From: Pseudomonas sp.
Lineage (GTDB): Bacteria; Pseudomonadota; Gammaproteobacteria; Pseudomonadales; Pseudomonadaceae
Assembly (NCBI RefSeq): GCF_030150285.1
Contig: NZ_JASLGE010000068.1
Coordinates: forward strand, 1 to 51,195
Reading direction: 5' to 3'
Length of the DNA: 51,195 nucleotides
Made by a program: the position numbers and the translations under genes. The stretch's first letter is position 1. Every line of letters starts with the position of its first letter. The notes beneath the pieces are model-generated. The model did not search any database. It was given only the letters and a program-made list of their open reading frames with translations, and was not told the DNA's origin. Below are positions 1 to 8,223 of the stretch, in pieces.

Positions 1-1
1 G

Positions 2-754
2 ACTGAACAAATCTACGTGCACAGTAAACTGATGATTATCGATGACCGCTTTGCACTGATTGGCAGCGCCAATATCAATGACCGTAGTTTGCTCGGTGAC
101 CGCGATTCTGAACTGGCAGTGTTGGTGATGGATTTGGAGTCGACACGCAAAGACTTTCTGGGCAATGGCCACCCTCAGCCAACGCGAGCCTTTGCTCATG
201 AATTACGTAAAGGGATTTGGAACAAGTTATTTGGCATCAGTAGTGGTGTACGTCCGGCTGACGAATTGAAGGAGGCTATTGATAAACCTGGGCATCCGGA
301 TAGTTGGAGAGCCATACAGGCGGTGGCTAAACGTAACAGTGAACACTATGAGGCGGTGTTTAAGTTTATTCCGAGAAGTATTTATTCCAGTGATAGACAT
401 GGCATTTACCCTGCATCAATTTGGCCAACAATAAATACCACCATCAAAGAAGGTGAGCAACGAAACATCGATACAAAAAGAGTAAAAAAAGACCTCATGC
501 CCTTTGAGGCGGAGTTCTGGAGGACACCGCAGTATGAGGCTATCGCCCTCCAACGTTTGAACCAAATATCCGGTTTCATCACTGCCTATCCGATCAGGTG
601 GACAGAAGTTGAGGATAACAATATGAAGTTTCACCATGCGTTAATGACGCAGGCTACTCCTGCGGAGCCTGCAATCAGCGAGTCGCTAAGTGCCCCGCAA
701 ACGGAAAAGCAAATCGCAGCTCTGACAAAAAACAACCCGGATCTCCCTGTATGA
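2..754 (+). CDS. Phospholipase D-family effector (Tle5/PldA-like), 3' part only
   Basis: The gene enters from upstream of the window; the open frame runs from base 2, so the start is missing. The visible part opens with a complete second HKD motif (H-S-K-L-M-I-I-D-D, then GSANIND), the catalytic signature of phospholipase D enzymes that cleave phosphodiester head groups of phospholipids. About 200 residues follow without a recognised motif. In Pseudomonas, PLD proteins with this kind of tail are type VI secretion lipase effectors (Tle5, PldA/PldB), which attack target-cell membranes. The stop overlaps the next gene's start by four bases (ATGA), the usual effector-immunity arrangement. Whether the missing N-terminus carries the first HKD or a VgrG/PAAR-linked adaptor cannot be seen. 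PLD call firm; T6SS role inferred. Confidence 0.85.
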   Translation, partial: TEQIYVHSKLMIIDDRFALIGSANINDRSLLGDRDSELAVLVMDLESTRKDFLGNGHPQPTRAFAHELRKGIWNKLFGISSGVRPADELKEAIDKPGHPDSWRAIQAVAKRNSEHYEAVFKFIPRSIYSSDRHGIYPASIWPTINTTIKEGEQRNIDTKRVKKDLMPFEAEFWRTPQYEAIALQRLNQISGFITAYPIRWTEVEDNNMKFHHALMTQATPAEPAISESLSAPQTEKQIAALTKNNPDLPV

Positions 755-1893
755 AACTTTTAAAAAAAACCATTCTGGCCTGCTTTATAGGGGGCTTTTC
801 TTTTGCGCTTCAAGCAAAGACACCTGCAATTCCTGATGACTGGAAGACCGAGTGCGTGGGGTATTTTCAGATTAGTCTCCCTGGGGAGATCGAAGTAGGC
901 GTTGTGCAAAGTGATCCAGATCCGAGCAAAGGCACCCACAACCTTCAAAATCAGGTCAATCACTTCTTTGCAGATTCATTTTATACCGGCGGAATCCGCA
1001 CGTCCTCAGAGCTTCCTGAAAGGAGCTTTTCAAGAATAAATAATGTGAAACCTAAAGAAATAGAAGAACTCAAGGGAATGGTAGCCGAGGACGCCCCTAT
1101 AGATACCCCGGAATATAAAACTGATGACAATACACTAATTTACACCCTACAAGATAAGTCCGGAGCTACAGCTTCAACATTTATCTATCAGGCGGGGAGA
1201 ATCTATTTTTTTCGTACGTCAGAAGATGAGCTACCAGTTGCCGGTGCCGCAGCCAAGGTTAAATCCAGACAAGCTAACTTCCTGCAAAATTTTCGCCCCC
1301 GCGCCCTCTACGAAGTTCCGCAGGAAAAAGGGTTTTGCATGCCCTACGGCTTTGTTAAGGACGACAGCCCCCAAAAACGAAGCATGGGCACCATCATGCG
1401 ACTGAAAGATCACCCTGACGTCAGAATCCTTTTCCGGGATCAAAGTGCATCCTTTATGAAAAGTTACTCAGGAGAAGAAAATCCAACCGTTGAAAAGGAA
1501 CTTCGTGCGTTTTGGGAGCGTCCCGATTGGGATGGCGTGAACTACCAAGCCCTCGGCTTTCGTAAGTTCCCCTCAGTCCAAATGGGCGGCTACAAAGGCC
1601 AATCGACTTTTGTCGAAATAACCCGATCCACACGCTCCAAAGGCCAATGCACTTGGGACGACCAATACTTCTCCAAAGCCGAGAAAAAAGAAGCGGGCTG
1701 TTTGCCGCAAACGAAGGACTACGGCTATATCGCCTATGTCAAAGGCGACCCTGATGCCAAGGAAGACACGCCCAACCTACTGCTCTACGTGATGCAAGAC
1801 TCGGAAGACGCGCCTGACGGCAAGCCAACTATTGGCAAGGACGAGCTTCGCAAGATGGCCGATACCATCGCTGCATCCATCAAGCGCCGTTGA
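751..1893 (+). CDS. Putative periplasmic immunity protein for the PLD effector (Tli4-like)
   Basis: A 380-residue protein with a hydrophobic N-terminal segment after KLLKK that ends in ALQAK, a typical Sec signal peptide, so it should act in the periplasm. That is where immunity proteins to Tle lipases work. It starts inside the stop of the PLD gene (ATGA overlap), implying translational coupling. The body has two roughly similar-sized parts, each with aromatic beta-strand-rich sequence (for example VGYFQISLPG near residue 36). It reminds me of the two-domain Tli4 immunity family annotated beside T6SS lipases, but I cannot verify that by alignment. No catalytic motif is visible. Base composition is visibly lower in GC than the genes from 2 kb onward, as expected for exchangeable effector-immunity pairs. 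Confidence 0.6.
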   Translation: MKLLKKTILACFIGGFSFALQAKTPAIPDDWKTECVGYFQISLPGEIEVGVVQSDPDPSKGTHNLQNQVNHFFADSFYTGGIRTSSELPERSFSRINNVKPKEIEELKGMVAEDAPIDTPEYKTDDNTLIYTLQDKSGATASTFIYQAGRIYFFRTSEDELPVAGAAAKVKSRQANFLQNFRPRALYEVPQEKGFCMPYGFVKDDSPQKRSMGTIMRLKDHPDVRILFRDQSASFMKSYSGEENPTVEKELRAFWERPDWDGVNYQALGFRKFPSVQMGGYKGQSTFVEITRSTRSKGQCTWDDQYFSKAEKKEAGCLPQTKDYGYIAYVKGDPDAKEDTPNLLLYVMQDSEDAPDGKPTIGKDELRKMADTIAASIKRR

Positions 1894-1957
1894 GTTCACA
1901 AGAGTGCTGCACACATCAGTCGGCCGCGCATTGGCCAGGCGCTGAAGGTTATCTCGC

Positions 1958-2995
1958 TCACCAGCGCGCGGCCACGGCGGGCACTTGCGGGTGCGTGGGG
2001 AAGTGCGGCAACACCTCACGGGCCAGTTCTTCAATCACGTCGTCAACGGGCCGTTCCGAGAACTGGATGCCCAGCGCGGCATGGTTGACGCCGGCCGCCT
2101 GCCACTCTTGCAAAAGGGCAATCAGGCCTTTGCGCCCGGTTCGCAGTACGTAGCCGCCACGCAATGGCGTGCGCGGGTGGTCGGGGTCGTCCACCAGGTC
2201 CAGCCATTCGTTGGTCATATGTGGCCGGAAGCCACCTCCGGGAATCCGCGCGCGCCAGGCGCGGATTTTTTCAGCCAGGCGCTGCGGCCCCAAGGGTGTA
2301 TGCGTGGCATCCGGGTAAGTCAGCCAACCATCCGCCTGCTCCGCGATCCAGTCGAGTGACTGCCCCGACGAACCAGTGACGATCAGCGGAATCGAGCCCG
2401 TGACCGGTTTGGGCAGCAACTGCGCCCCGCTCACGTGCCCCAGCGGCGAGTCAATCGCCAGCGTGCCGGGCTGCATAAGCTGGCGAAGGTACGCCACCGA
2501 CTGCGCAAACCGCTCGCCGCGCGCCCCATGATCAAGCCCATACGCCGGGAATTCGATGGGCCGGTCACCCGAAGCCATGCCCAGTACCAAGCGACCGCCC
2601 GACAGTTGGTCAAGGGTGGTGGCCGCTTTGGCCAGGTCGATCGGGTGGCGCAGCGATGCAATGGCGCTCCCCGTCACCAGCGCCACCTTCTGCGTGCGGG
2701 CCGCAAGAAAGGCCAGGTAAGTGAAGGGGTCGAACACCTGCCCGGCATCGCCAAACGCGGGGTCGAACAACGGCACATCGCGCACCCACACCGCCGCAAA
2801 GTCGTGGCGGTCAATCGTCGCCACCCGCTCCGTTTGCCCGGCCAGCACGCCCATGTCGCCTTCGTAAAAGCGCAACGGCAGGAAAAGACCCAGGGTCAGG
2901 CGGTCGGGCGCGAACATGCGCCGATAACCCGGATGAGCCTGGAATGCGGAAAACGATGCCCCGTTGGTGAGCGGGGCGGTAAATGACGTGTTCAT
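1958..2995 (-). CDS. LLM-class flavin-dependent oxidoreductase
   Basis: A 345-residue luciferase-like monooxygenase of the FMNH2/F420-type TIM-barrel family. Recognisable blocks are GLFLPLRFYEGD near residue 37, AVWVRDVPLFDP, the TGSAIASLRHP strand and the LSGGRLVLGMASGDRP segment that is almost diagnostic for bacterial luciferase-like enzymes. The substrate is unknown. A strong AAGGAGG ribosome site overlaps the stop codon of the upstream glutathione S-transferase gene (TAA at 3009-3011) and lies 8 bases before the ATG, so the two genes are an operon. Together they suggest handling of an organic xenobiotic or sulfur compound, but nothing in the sequence fixes the substrate. Confidence 0.88.
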   Translation of the reverse strand: MNTSFTAPLTNGASFSAFQAHPGYRRMFAPDRLTLGLFLPLRFYEGDMGVLAGQTERVATIDRHDFAAVWVRDVPLFDPAFGDAGQVFDPFTYLAFLAARTQKVALVTGSAIASLRHPIDLAKAATTLDQLSGGRLVLGMASGDRPIEFPAYGLDHGARGERFAQSVAYLRQLMQPGTLAIDSPLGHVSGAQLLPKPVTGSIPLIVTGSSGQSLDWIAEQADGWLTYPDATHTPLGPQRLAEKIRAWRARIPGGGFRPHMTNEWLDLVDDPDHPRTPLRGGYVLRTGRKGLIALLQEWQAAGVNHAALGIQFSERPVDDVIEELAREVLPHFPTHPQVPAVAARW

Positions 2996-3008
2996 CGGGT
3001 CAACCTCC

Positions 3009-3632
3009 TTATGCGCCGGTCGCCGGGGCTGGCAGTGTGATGCCTTTGCGCACGGCGGGCCGCTGCGCTACACGCTCATGCCAGGCGCTCAGGTGGGGGT
3101 GGCTGCTGAAATCAAAGCCGATGATGCGGGCGATATGCGTCCAGCCAAAGTGCGCAATGTCGGCAATGGAGTACTCATCCCCGGCCAGGTAGGTTTGCCG
3201 GGCAAGGTGAGCATCCAGCACCGCGAACACGTCCTGCGTCAGGCCACGGTAACGTTCGATGGCCGCCGGGAGGTGTGCCTGAGCGAATAACTCGAAATAC
3301 ACCCGCTGCCCGATGATGGGGCCAACGCTGGAGGCATGGAACTGCAGCCACTTGATCGCCTCCCAGCGCGCTACGGGCTCCTGAGGCAGTAACCGGCCGG
3401 TTTTTTCAGCCAGGTAGAGCAGGATGGCAGCAGATTCAAACAGCGTAATGCCGGTTTCAGTGTCGCAAATGACCGGGATGCGGCCATGGGGGTTCAAGGC
3501 CAGAAAGTCCGGGTGGCGGTGTTCCCCCTCGTCGATGCGCACATGATGCAGGCGGTAAGGCAGCGCCAGTTCTTCCAGGGCAATGGTTGCCTTGAAGCCA
3601 TTGGGCGAACTGTCGGTGTAGAGGTCAATCAT
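3009..3632 (-). CDS. Glutathione S-transferase family protein
   Basis: A 207-residue GST. The thioredoxin-like N-terminal half starts IDLYTDSSPNGFKATIALEE (S-P-N-G near the glutathione site), contains the cis-Pro region GRIPVI and the glutathione gamma-glutamyl contact LFESAAIL. The helical C-terminal half carries DEYSIADIAHFGW, the conserved N-capping box/hydrophobic staple of GSTs. This resembles the Nu-class/YfcG-YghU type rather than maleylacetoacetate isomerase, but the class is uncertain. The start at 3632 is preferred over an in-frame upstream ATG because GGGAG lies about 8 bases before it. It is followed after 13 bases by the flavin oxidoreductase gene and divergent from the LysR gene. 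Confidence 0.88.
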   Translation of the reverse strand: MIDLYTDSSPNGFKATIALEELALPYRLHHVRIDEGEHRHPDFLALNPHGRIPVICDTETGITLFESAAILLYLAEKTGRLLPQEPVARWEAIKWLQFHASSVGPIIGQRVYFELFAQAHLPAAIERYRGLTQDVFAVLDAHLARQTYLAGDEYSIADIAHFGWTHIARIIGFDFSSHPHLSAWHERVAQRPAVRKGITLPAPATGA

Positions 3633-3807
3633 GGTGCGACTCCCAAACATGCGATTTGCCGGTGCCGCCCGCCAGGGCATGGCGACACGCAGTTACTTTA
3701 GGTTGACTGCACTGACTCAGTGTTCCTAAACCTGTGCCATGATGGCCATCGCAGCTGGAAATCAGAAACGATCCTTTTTGCTACCCACCTTTAGAAAAAC
3801 TAAACCC
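3633..3807. promoter_or_regulatory. Divergent promoter region between gst and lysR genes
   Basis: A 175-bp AT-rich spacer between two divergently transcribed starts, the standard position for LysR-type regulator binding. It must hold both promoters. I did not identify a convincing T-N11-A operator or clear -35/-10 pairs by eye. Confidence 0.45.
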
Positions 3808-4698
3808 ATGACCCTGTCTCTCCCTCTGCAAGCCTTGCGCACTTTCGTCGAAGTCGGTCAGCGCGGCAGCATCAAGGCCGCCGCGCAAGCCTTGCATGTC
3901 ACCTCCGGGGCCGTCAGCCAGCAGATTCGCTTGCTCGAAGACCGGCTCGGGATGGCGCTCTTCACGCGGCACAGGCAAGGTGTGCGCCTCACCGAAGCGG
4001 GGGCTCGCGTTCACCCCCTGTTGCTCGAAGCCTTTGCGCAAATCGACACGGCCGTGAGCACGCTGCACACCCTCAAAGACCGCCAAACCCTCACGGTCAG
4101 TACCGTCGCCACGTTTGCCGCCTCTTGGCTGGTACCGCGCCTGGGGCGTTTCAACCAGTTGCACCCGCACATTGAGGTGCGCGTTGAGGCCACGTCTAAT
4201 CTGGTGGACTTACGCCACGACCGCGTCGATGTGGCGCTGCGGCACGGGCTGGGCAATTACCCCGGCCTGGACGTCACCCCCCTGATGGCCCCGGTGCTGG
4301 TGCCGGTAGCCAGCCCGGGCCTGGTTGCAGGCGGTGGCCCGCTCAAGCAGCCGCAAGACTGCCTGGCCTACCCGCTTTTGCACGATAGCGATCGCGCCGA
4401 CTGGCCGCTGTGGTTCACGGCACAAGGCGCGGCCGAAGACCCGCGGGCCGAGCGCGGCACCGCCTTCGAAGATGATTACCTGTTGATCCGGGCCGCCGTT
4501 GCCGGCCAAGGGCTGGCCCTGGTGCCGCAGCAATACGCACGCGAGGAAATGGCCGCAGGGCGCTTGGTGCAGGTGCTCGACCTGCCCTGGCCAGCGCGTT
4601 TTGCCTATTACCTGGTGACCCTGCCAGACGCCCGACAACGCCCGCAAGTGCAAGCCTTTGCAGAATGGATCAAGCAAGAGGCGCAGGCGTCGGCCTGA
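3808..4698 (+). CDS. LysR-family transcriptional regulator (GcvA-like)
   Basis: A 296-residue LysR regulator. The winged-helix domain is at residues 1-65 (LQALRTFVEVGQRGSIKAA, then HVTSGAVSQQIRLLEDRLG, with TRHRQGVRLTEAG as wing). A periplasmic-binding-like effector domain follows. The sequence is closest in style to the GcvA/AmpR subgroup. The ATG at 3808 is preferred to one 69 bases upstream because the family's helix starts only a few residues after it. It is divergent from the GST/oxidoreductase pair, which it probably controls. Its 3' end overlaps the convergent MFS gene by 29 bp. The effector is unknown. Confidence 0.88.
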   Translation: MTLSLPLQALRTFVEVGQRGSIKAAAQALHVTSGAVSQQIRLLEDRLGMALFTRHRQGVRLTEAGARVHPLLLEAFAQIDTAVSTLHTLKDRQTLTVSTVATFAASWLVPRLGRFNQLHPHIEVRVEATSNLVDLRHDRVDVALRHGLGNYPGLDVTPLMAPVLVPVASPGLVAGGGPLKQPQDCLAYPLLHDSDRADWPLWFTAQGAAEDPRAERGTAFEDDYLLIRAAVAGQGLALVPQQYAREEMAAGRLVQVLDLPWPARFAYYLVTLPDARQRPQVQAFAEWIKQEAQASA

Positions 4699-6142
4699 CT
4701 TGCGTTCTTGCCAGCATCAGCAACAACAGGCACACCAGCAAGGCCGCGATCAGGTTGTAGCGCATGCCCGCCACAAAGGCCGAGGCATAGTGCTCCGCTT
4801 GCGCAACGGTGCCATCGGCGGCGGCGAGCGCCGCACTGAACAGGATGCCCACCACCGCCACACCCAGCGCCGCCCCCACCTGCTGCACGGTCGAGATCAC
4901 CCCGGCGGCCATGCCCGCCCGGCTTTCATCGACAAACCCCAGTACCAGGTTCAGCAACGGGGTCATGATCAAGCCTTGACCGGCACCGACCACGATCAGC
5001 ACAGGGATCAACTGCGCAGGCAGCAAATGCGCACCCGCCTGTTGAACCTGTGCAATCAGCCCGCCGAGCGAAATGGCATACACCAGCGCGCCCGCGCCAA
5101 TGGCCCGCGTTCCCCATCGCGCCACCAGCCGGGGAGCAGCCAGTGACGCAAGGATAAAGCCGACGCTGCAAGGCGCGAAAATGCTGCCCGCCACAAAGGG
5201 GTCGAGCCCCAGCCCGGTCTGTACGAGCAATGCAAAACACAGAAAGAACGAGCTGGAGGTGGAGTAAATCAGCAAGACCAGCACGGCACCCAGGGCAAAG
5301 CGCCGTTGTGCCAATAAACGCATGTCCACCAACGGCAGCTCACCGGCCACCCGCCGCTGCTCCTGCTGGCGATAGAACAGCGCCAGCAGCACCAGCGCGA
5401 GCGCAAGCGAAGCAAAACTCCAGAGCGGCCAACCTCGTCCCGGGCCCTCGATCAGCGGCACCAGCAGCAGTGCCAACCCGACGCTGACCAGCGCCACACC
5501 CGGCCAGTCCAGAGCCGGGCGCTGCGGCGCACGGGATTCAGGAATACAGCCAGCAGCGGCGATGGCGAACACGCCCACCGGGAGGTTGATCAGAAAGATC
5601 GTGCGCCAGCCCAGGCCGAACAGGTCCGCCTGCACCAGCCAGCCGCCCAGCACTTGGCCCGCAATGGCCGCCAGGCCCAGCGTCATGCCCAGCAAGCCAA
5701 AGGCACGGCGGCTGTCAGCCCCGGCGAAATTGACGCGAATCGAAGCGTAAACCTGGGGGAACAGCAACGCAGCCGCCAACCCCTGCAGTACCCGTGCAGC
5801 GACCAGAAAACCGGCACTGGGTGCCAGCCCGCACAGCGCCGAAGCCAGGGTGAAGGCCGCCATGCCCACCACGAACAGACGGCGCCGCCCGAACAGATCC
5901 CCCAGCCGGCCCCCGGTGATCAACAGCACGCCAAACGCCAGCTCATAGCCCGCCACAATAAAGCCAATCTGCGCGAAGCTGGCTGCCAAGCCCGCCTGCA
6001 TAGCGGGAATGGCGACATTGACCACGAACAGGTCGAAGATCGTGACGAAACCCGCCACAAGCAGCACGCCCAAACCGAGCCAGGGCGGGCTATGGGCCGC
6101 TTGCTCCGGAGGGGTTGTGGAAGAGGCGCAAGAGGCGTTCAT
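4670..6142 (-). CDS. MFS drug exporter of the DHA2 (EmrB/QacA) family
   Basis: A 490-residue membrane protein with about 14 predicted hydrophobic segments, the number typical of the DHA2 family of proton-coupled drug exporters. Motif A-like loop GGRLGDLFGRRRLFV lies between the second and third helices. The motif C region in helix 5 (GMTLGLAAIAGQVLGGWLV) marks an antiporter. The start at 6142 (MNASCASS) places a short cytoplasmic tail before the first membrane helix. The promoter side carries a sequence that recurs 7000 bp away at the promoter of a MmyB-type regulator, and such regulators often sit divergently beside MFS exporters. The substrate is unknown. Confidence 0.88.
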   Translation of the reverse strand: MNASCASSTTPPEQAAHSPPWLGLGVLLVAGFVTIFDLFVVNVAIPAMQAGLAASFAQIGFIVAGYELAFGVLLITGGRLGDLFGRRRLFVVGMAAFTLASALCGLAPSAGFLVAARVLQGLAAALLFPQVYASIRVNFAGADSRRAFGLLGMTLGLAAIAGQVLGGWLVQADLFGLGWRTIFLINLPVGVFAIAAAGCIPESRAPQRPALDWPGVALVSVGLALLLVPLIEGPGRGWPLWSFASLALALVLLALFYRQQEQRRVAGELPLVDMRLLAQRRFALGAVLVLLIYSTSSSFFLCFALLVQTGLGLDPFVAGSIFAPCSVGFILASLAAPRLVARWGTRAIGAGALVYAISLGGLIAQVQQAGAHLLPAQLIPVLIVVGAGQGLIMTPLLNLVLGFVDESRAGMAAGVISTVQQVGAALGVAVVGILFSAALAAADGTVAQAEHYASAFVAGMRYNLIAALLVCLLLLMLARTQVRPTPAPLA

Positions 6143-6184
6143 CGTGTGTATCCAAGGTTGAGTTCGATGCAGTCTCAGCTCCCT

Positions 6185-6221
6185 CTTAAACAATTACAAT
6201 TTAACCATTTATGCTATTACT
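6185..6221. repeat. Left copy of a ~37-bp direct repeat at the MFS promoter
   Basis: Bases 6185-6221 match 13185-13221 at 30 of 37 positions in the same orientation; the inner 27 bases (6195-6221 against 13195-13221) match at 23. Weaker similarity continues outward, including an aligned GAGAT at 6231-6235 and 13231-13235. This copy lies 43-79 bp before the MFS start codon. It may be an operator for the regulator at 13241 or a scar of the insertion of the intervening 7 kb. Confidence 0.7.
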
Positions 6222-6298
6222 AAAAGTAACGAGATCCCGTCCGCTATCACGGCCGCGCCCATCAGCGCCGCATGACGCGGTACTGATAGGGTATTCGG

Positions 6299-6329
6299 CA
6301 AGAAAGCAGCACACGCCTGCGCGTGCTGC
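6299..6329 (-). terminator. Rho-independent terminator of the aap operon
   Basis: Perfect 7-bp stem GCAGCAC/GTGCTGC (6306-6312 and 6323-6329) with extra CGC/GCG pairing inside the loop. On the minus strand it is followed by TTTCTT. It lies just after the aapP stop codon. Confidence 0.7.
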
Positions 6330-6338
6330 GTGCAGGGG

Positions 6339-7103
6339 TTAATGCAAGATTTGGCTCAGAAACAGTTGAGTACGGTCGTTCTGCGGGTTGTCGAAGAAGT
6401 CATTCGGGGCTGCCTGTTCAACGATTTCGCCCTTGTCCATAAAGATCACCCGGTCGGCCACGGTTCGCGCAAAGCCCATTTCATGGGTCACGCAGAGCAT
6501 GGTCATGCCGTCTTCGGCCAGGCCGATCATGGTATCCAGCACCTCTTTGACCATTTCCGGGTCAAGCGCCGAGGTGGGCTCGTCGAACAGCATGATTTTG
6601 GGTTTCATGCACAGAGCACGGGCAATCGCCACCCGCTGCTGCTGACCGCCGGACAGTTGCCCCGGGTACTTGTAAGCCTGTTCCGGAATACGCACCCGCT
6701 CCAGGTAATGCATGGCGATTTCTTCGGCCTGACGCTTGGGCAGGTTGCGCACCCACATGGGTGCCAGCGTGCAGTTTTGCAGGATGGTCAGGTGTGGGAA
6801 CAGGTTGAAGTGCTGAAACACCATGCCGACTTCACGGCGCACGGTTTCGATCTGCTTGAGGTCGTGGGTCAGCTCAACCCCGTCAACCACAATGCGCCCT
6901 TGTTGGTGTTCTTCCAAGCGGTTGAGGCAGCGAATGGTGGTCGATTTGCCCGAGCCCGATGGGCCGCACAATACGATGCGCTCGCCCGCCTGTACATTCA
7001 GGTTGATGTCCTTGAGTACATGGAACTGGCTGTACCACTTGTTGACGCCCTGCATCTGAATGATGCCGTCGGGAGTCGCTGTGTGTTGGATAGCTTCACT
7101 CAT
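6339..7103 (-). CDS. aapP: Amino-acid ABC transporter, ATP-binding protein AapP
   Basis: A 254-residue ABC ATPase of the polar amino-acid family (GlnQ/HisP/AapP). Visible are Walker A GPSGSGKST (near residue 50), signature LSGGQQQRVAIARAL, Walker B IMLFDEPTSALDP and switch His in CVTHEMGFA. It energises import through the AapQ/AapM pore. It is the last gene of a four-gene operon in the order J-Q-M-P, with an AGGAG ribosome site 7 bases before the ATG and a terminator just downstream. The subfamily call rests on gene order and the high similarity to general L-amino-acid (Aap/Bzt) ATPases. Confidence 0.95.
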   Translation of the reverse strand: MSEAIQHTATPDGIIQMQGVNKWYSQFHVLKDINLNVQAGERIVLCGPSGSGKSTTIRCLNRLEEHQQGRIVVDGVELTHDLKQIETVRREVGMVFQHFNLFPHLTILQNCTLAPMWVRNLPKRQAEEIAMHYLERVRIPEQAYKYPGQLSGGQQQRVAIARALCMKPKIMLFDEPTSALDPEMVKEVLDTMIGLAEDGMTMLCVTHEMGFARTVADRVIFMDKGEIVEQAAPNDFFDNPQNDRTQLFLSQILH

Positions 7104-7115
7104 TTCACACTCCTG

Positions 7116-8219
7116 TTAACGCTTGTGGCCAGTGTCGAGCTTGCGTTCCAAGTGCATGGAATAGCGCGACATACCAAAACAGAACATCCAGAACACCAGG
7201 GCGGCGAACACATAGCCTTCGGTGGCCATGCCCAGCCATTTGGGGTCGGCGGCGGCTTGTTTAACGCTGTTGAGCAGGTCAAACAGGCCGATGATGATCA
7301 CCAGGCTGGTGTCCTTGAACAGCGCAATAAACGTGTTGACGATGCCGGGAATCACCAGCTTCAAGGCTTGCGGCAAAATCACCAGGCCCATGCTGCGCCA
7401 ATACCCCAGCCCCATTGCGGCGGCAGCTTCGTACTGGCCCTTGGGAATGGCCTGCAAACCACCGCGTACCACTTCAGCCACGTACGCGGACTGGAACAGA
7501 ATCACCCCGATCAAGGCCCGCAGCAGCTTGTCGAAGTTCATGCCCTCGGGCAGGAACAGCGGCAGCATGACCGAGGACATAAACAGCACGGTGATCAGCG
7601 GCACGCCGCGCCAGAACTCGATAAACGTGACGCACACCACACGAATGGCCGGCATGTCCGAGCGCCTGCCCAGCGCCAGCAGGATGCCCAGTGGCAAGGC
7701 CCCCGCGATGCCCACCGTGGCAATCACCAAGGTCAGCATCAGGCCGCCCCACTGGCTGGTCGCCACGGTGGCCAGGCCCCAGTAGCCGCCGTGCAACAAG
7801 CTGAACGCCAGCACTGGGTACACCAGCACAAAGGCCGCCCCATGGAGTGCCTTGTGCTTGAAGCGCGAGAGAAACAAAGGTGCCGCACCTATCACCGCCA
7901 GCCACACCGTGAGGTCTACGCGCCAGCGCAGTTCCTGCGGGTAATAGCCATACATGAACTGGCCCCAGCGCTGCTGGACAAACACCCAACAGGCACCCTC
8001 TCGGGTGCAGTCAGCCCGGGTGGTGCCCACCCAGTTGGCGTCCAGAAGTGCCCACTGCAAGAGGGGCGGCACCACAAGGTAGATCAGGTAGAACGCAAAC
8101 AATGTCAGCAGGGTATTCAGCCAATTGGAGAACAGATTGGCGCGCATCCAGGCCATCGGCCCGAACACGGTCCCCGGCGGCGGCATGTCCGGTTTGAACG
8201 TATGCGTAGTCATGGGCAT
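7116..8219 (-). CDS. aapM: Amino-acid ABC transporter permease AapM
   Basis: A 367-residue inner-membrane permease of the HisMQ family with the long N-terminal extension typical of AapM/BztC. A cytoplasmic start is followed by two early helices and a periplasmic insertion, then the five-helix permease core. The EAA loop reads EAAAAMGLGYWRSMGLVILPQA (positions in 7370-7440), the contact site for the ATPase. It pairs with AapQ to make the translocation pore. Only four bases separate it from the aapQ stop. An in-frame ATG two codons downstream (8213) is an equally possible start. Confidence 0.93.
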   Translation of the reverse strand: MPMTTHTFKPDMPPPGTVFGPMAWMRANLFSNWLNTLLTLFAFYLIYLVVPPLLQWALLDANWVGTTRADCTREGACWVFVQQRWGQFMYGYYPQELRWRVDLTVWLAVIGAAPLFLSRFKHKALHGAAFVLVYPVLAFSLLHGGYWGLATVATSQWGGLMLTLVIATVGIAGALPLGILLALGRRSDMPAIRVVCVTFIEFWRGVPLITVLFMSSVMLPLFLPEGMNFDKLLRALIGVILFQSAYVAEVVRGGLQAIPKGQYEAAAAMGLGYWRSMGLVILPQALKLVIPGIVNTFIALFKDTSLVIIIGLFDLLNSVKQAAADPKWLGMATEGYVFAALVFWMFCFGMSRYSMHLERKLDTGHKR

Positions 8220-8223
8220 TGGC

